From NCBI GenBank assembly GCA_001429555.1, contig LMSR01000003.1, positions 29,972-93,971 on the forward strand: 64,000 nt of DNA, in the 5' to 3' direction. Both the position numbers and the translations under genes were made by a program. Origin of the DNA: Nocardioides sp. Soil797 (GTDB lineage Bacteria > Actinomycetota > Actinomycetes > Propionibacteriales > Nocardioidaceae). Below the pieces are notes generated by a model that ran no database searches, had not been told where the DNA came from, and saw only the letters and a list, made by a program, of their open reading frames with translations. Position 1 is the first letter of the stretch. The number at the start of each line of letters is the position of its first letter. This document shows, one piece after another, positions 61,407 to 64,000 of the stretch.

Positions 61407-62459
61407 ATGAGCAGCACCCCCGACGAGACCACCGTCCCGGCGCAGGACTACCACGCCGCCTACCAGGCGAAGCTGGCCGACGCGATCCGCGCGCTGACCG
61501 ACGCCGCCCGTCTCCCCCGGCCACGACTGCGCCGCACCGAGGAGGGCAACTGGGTCGAGGACACCCTGGCCTCGCCCGACCAGACCGACTGGGCCGAGTT
61601 CGCCACCCTCGCCCTCGCCGGCGCCGCCGCCAACATCGGCGGCATCGACGCCATCCTCAACGGCCGCTCCGGCTCCTGGGAGGCCGACGGCGTCCGCCAG
61701 CTGCTCTTCTCTACCGTCGGCGCCGACGAGGCGCAGCTGTGGGCGCACCGCACCGACCCGATCGAGATCACCCTCTACGTCGACGAGCTCGTGATCGACC
61801 GGGCCTACGAGGCCATCGAGCAGTACAACGCGGCCGAGGAGGAGATCACCCGGCGCTACGACGCCGCCTCCGAATACGACTTCGACCCCGCCCAGTACCA
61901 GTGGGTCTACGACCGCACCGAGAGCGGAGACTTCGTTCCCCGCGACCCCGCTGCACCGTCCTGGTCCTGGGACGCCTGGCGGGCCGGGCTCGACCCCGAG
62001 TCCCCCGAGGACTACCGCCAGGCGGTGGAGGAGAGCCTGCGCACCGGCGTCGGACTGTTCACCGGCCGCGCCGGGGACGCGACGGTCGCCTACCTGTCCA
62101 AGAGCTCCGAGCTCGACGCTGAGTTCGACCGCCTCACCGGCGAGCACGAGGACCGCCTCGCCGCGATCGGGGAGCTGGAGGAGAAGCTCCACCAGCAGCG
62201 GCTCCGGGAGTGGACTGCCTACGGCGAGGCCCTCAAGACGCGCATCGAGACGATGGCGGCCGCCACGCCCGGCCTCGAGGTCCCGGTGCACGTGACCGTC
62301 GACGTCGAGACACACCGCATGGGTGCCGCCCGGGTCGAGGGGTTCTGGAACTCCTTGGAGAGCCGCCTGGTCGACGCCGCGGTGATGGACACCCCGACCC
62401 CGGCCGACCTTCCCGGCACCCCGCTCGAGCGCCTCGAGCGGGCCCGCGAGGAGGATTGA
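61407..62459 (+). CDS. Unknown 350-residue acidic protein
   Basis: ATG 61407, AAGGAG before. Acidic and helical (EQYNAAEEEITRRYDAASEY; a coiled coil at about 240-280), with no catalytic motif. First of four adjacent + strand genes with short gaps or overlaps. No family is known. Confidence 0.62.
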   Translation: MSSTPDETTVPAQDYHAAYQAKLADAIRALTDAARLPRPRLRRTEEGNWVEDTLASPDQTDWAEFATLALAGAAANIGGIDAILNGRSGSWEADGVRQLLFSTVGADEAQLWAHRTDPIEITLYVDELVIDRAYEAIEQYNAAEEEITRRYDAASEYDFDPAQYQWVYDRTESGDFVPRDPAAPSWSWDAWRAGLDPESPEDYRQAVEESLRTGVGLFTGRAGDATVAYLSKSSELDAEFDRLTGEHEDRLAAIGELEEKLHQQRLREWTAYGEALKTRIETMAAATPGLEVPVHVTVDVETHRMGAARVEGFWNSLESRLVDAAVMDTPTPADLPGTPLERLERAREED

Positions 62460-62463
62460 CCCC

Positions 62464-63039
62464 ATGACCGCGTCGACGGCAACGCGCGAGGACCTGGTGG
62501 CCCTGGCCACGATCCCGCTCACCCGGCCCGGAGAAAGCACCGTCCCGGTCCGGATGCAGACCGAGCACCTGGCGGCCGTCGAGCACGACCTTTCCCAGCG
62601 CGGCATCCCGGCCGAGATCGTCGAGAAGTACTTCCTCGGGCTCCACCGCTGCGACGAACTCCCGCTCGAGCTGTGGGTCGGCATGATCACCGACGCCTAC
62701 AACCTCGCCACCGCGACCGCCGCAGCCCCCTCCCACGTCGCCGCCCTCGCCATCGAGTGGGCCGCCAACGACCCGCTCCAGCGTTGGGTCAACGCAGCAC
62801 CCGACGGCCCCAGCCCGCTCGAAGACACCATCGGCGAGTACCTCGGCAGCCACAACCCCTTCCCCGACGAGTCCCGCGTCGACGTCCTGGATCCTGACGA
62901 CGCTCGGAGCTGGGTACCGGCCACCATCGTCGAGCGCACCGCCGTCGATGAGTGGACGGTCGAGTACGACAACGGCGAGCAGGCCTGGCGCGACCACCAG
63001 GAGCTGCGCCCCCACTCCCCCAGGCCGGCTGACGGGTGA
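62464..63039 (+). CDS. Unknown 191-residue protein with C-terminal Tudor/SH3-like part
   Basis: ATG 62464. The C-terminus SRVDVLDPDDARSWVPATIV...TVEYDNGEQAW looks like a small SH3/Tudor barrel. The N-terminal part is helical. Overlaps the next gene by four bases. Confidence 0.6.
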   Translation: MTASTATREDLVALATIPLTRPGESTVPVRMQTEHLAAVEHDLSQRGIPAEIVEKYFLGLHRCDELPLELWVGMITDAYNLATATAAAPSHVAALAIEWAANDPLQRWVNAAPDGPSPLEDTIGEYLGSHNPFPDESRVDVLDPDDARSWVPATIVERTAVDEWTVEYDNGEQAWRDHQELRPHSPRPADG

Positions 63040-63668
63040 CCGCGCGATCCTGGCGCGAGGAGCGCATCGACGACCTCCTGGCCGCCGTCACCGAGCTCGG
63101 CATGACCATGTCTCGCGCGGCCGCCGGCGACCTGCTCGACGAGCGGGTGCAGTACGTCGCCAACCAGATGCGCGTCACCCCAGCCACCGCCCGCACGTAC
63201 CTCACCGAGGAGGCCCTGGCCGGCATGGCCCGCCAGATCGTCTTCGGCTTCGTCGAGGAGACCCCCGGTGCAGATCTGATGAGCGCACCGAGAACCTCTG
63301 CCGTACCGGTGAGGTTCCTCGGCCGCGTCGTGGCCGGCCTGGGCGAGGTCCAGCGCATCCTGATGGTCGAGCGCGACGACCTCGAGCACACCCGCGACCG
63401 GGTCGCCCAGATCGCCCACACACAGAGCCACCTCGGCCTCCTGCTCACCGACCAGGTGGCCACCATCGACTTCTACGAGGAGCCCTCGGTTCAAATGCCA
63501 CCCGCCCTCCTGCTCCGCGTGGCCCGCTCCCTCGAGACCGCGGCCGACCTGGTGGAGTCTGGCCTGACCGGCTACGAAGCGGACCCTGAGGAAAGCGCCG
63601 GACTCCCCGCGGCGTTCCGCCGCGACGTCGACCTGCTGCGCACCATGGCCAGCCAGGAGCAGGAGTGA
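63036..63668 (+). CDS. Unknown 210-residue helical protein
   Basis: GTG 63036. Residues 1-65 (LGMTMSRAAAGDLLDERVQY, VTPATARTYLTEEAL) resemble a helix-turn-helix; the rest is helical with VERDDLEHTRDRVAQIAHTQ. Coupled to both neighbours. Confidence 0.6.
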   Translation: MTARSWREERIDDLLAAVTELGMTMSRAAAGDLLDERVQYVANQMRVTPATARTYLTEEALAGMARQIVFGFVEETPGADLMSAPRTSAVPVRFLGRVVAGLGEVQRILMVERDDLEHTRDRVAQIAHTQSHLGLLLTDQVATIDFYEEPSVQMPPALLLRVARSLETAADLVESGLTGYEADPEESAGLPAAFRRDVDLLRTMASQEQE

Positions 63669-63880
63669 CATCCCCAGCGGACGGGGCCGCACTGAAGCTC
63701 TACGCCACGGTGCAGGAGATCCCTCCTGACCACCGCGGCGGCTACACCCTCGGCCGAGACCAGCTGGTCGTGGACGACACTGACTACGCCCAGGCGCTCG
63801 AGGCCGCGCGCCGCCGCGTCCCCGAGGGGTGGCGCATCATTGCGCTGCGGGTCGAGCGCGAGGCAGTTGCCGCGACTTGA
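63665..63880 (+). CDS. Unknown 71-residue protein
   Basis: GTG 63665 overlaps the previous stop. Short alpha/beta protein (LYATVQEIPPDHRGGYTLG, WRIIALRVE). The remaining 120 bases of the window hold no gene that I can support. Confidence 0.5.
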   Translation: MTSPADGAALKLYATVQEIPPDHRGGYTLGRDQLVVDDTDYAQALEAARRRVPEGWRIIALRVEREAVAAT

Positions 63881-64000
63881 TCGCTCGGTGTCCTCCTGCG
63901 CACCTAGACGGTATGACGTGACCCACTTGGGTAGGTCGCGCTTGGACCGTCGTCACCACCTCGATGGCTGATCGTGGGCCGACGCTGGTCGGGTGTCAAC

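Noticed and set aside
1..64000. CRISPR arrays, tRNA, rRNA and riboswitches
   Set aside because: No regularly spaced repeats, no cloverleaf or rRNA sequence and no known riboswitch core could be recognised in the gaps.

Overview
This window is GC-rich DNA from an actinobacterium, most like Nocardioides or a relative. The signs are many GTG starts, ATGA/GTGA overlaps between genes, several probable leaderless promoters and typical actinobacterial families (DUF4913, DUF4192, a MobF relaxase with extra domains, a RES/Xre toxin-antitoxin pair). It looks like part of a large conjugative plasmid or integrative element. Plasmid-type genes lie on both sides of a 20 kb metabolic island. I see no rRNA, tRNA, CRISPR array or recognisable replication initiator.

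Layout. Bases 1-5123 (+) hold a transfer block: a wall peptidase, a membrane protein, a VirD4-type coupling ATPase, a DUF4913 protein, a small protein and an M48-like membrane protein whose zinc site is broken. Bases 5154-17674 (-) hold a type I restriction-modification operon (hsdM-hsdS-hsdR-xre) downstream of a 1964-residue relaxase-helicase-primase fusion. Bases 17690-21675 hold a candidate oriT, a small coiled-coil protein, an HNH-like protein, a five-gene backbone operon led by a DUF932 gene, and a cluster of four perfect stem-loops. Bases 21895-26835 are an accessory patch: an IS21-like end, a truncated ORF, an orphan TniQ, two unknown proteins, a metallophosphoesterase and a broken nuclease-like gene.

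Bases 26953-46343 are the island and the most unusual part. After a LysR regulator, an enoyl-CoA hydratase and a bioY stub (all -), a long + strand series encodes four proteins that look like a split pyruvate-phosphate-dikinase machine without the pyruvate/PEP barrel, then a biotin carrier, a biotin carboxylase, a carboxyltransferase with altered active-site residues, SurE, a beta-keto acid cleavage enzyme, both subunits of a 3-oxoacid CoA-transferase and two short-chain dehydrogenases. A biotin module follows (bioY, a short acyl-CoA ligase, a thiolase, bioM, bioN). My reading is an ATP-driven route for ketones or secondary alcohols: oxidise the alcohol, phosphorylate the ketone as its enol, carboxylate it with biotin, then activate and cleave the resulting 3-oxo acid. 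The transporter would supply the biotin. The substrate and the chemistry are inferred.

Bases 46626-63880 return to backbone and DNA-processing genes: a ParB-like protein, SSB, a DUF4192 protein, DprA, two paired small proteins behind a LexA-like box, a run of nuclease-like proteins (PD-(D/E)XK, GIY-YIG, CoiA-like, RNase H-like), a RES/Xre toxin-antitoxin pair, an Xre regulator and four unknown proteins. Two short intergenic motifs, TAGGTGAC and GTTCTTTCTATTC, recur beside backbone genes and may mark a shared control system.
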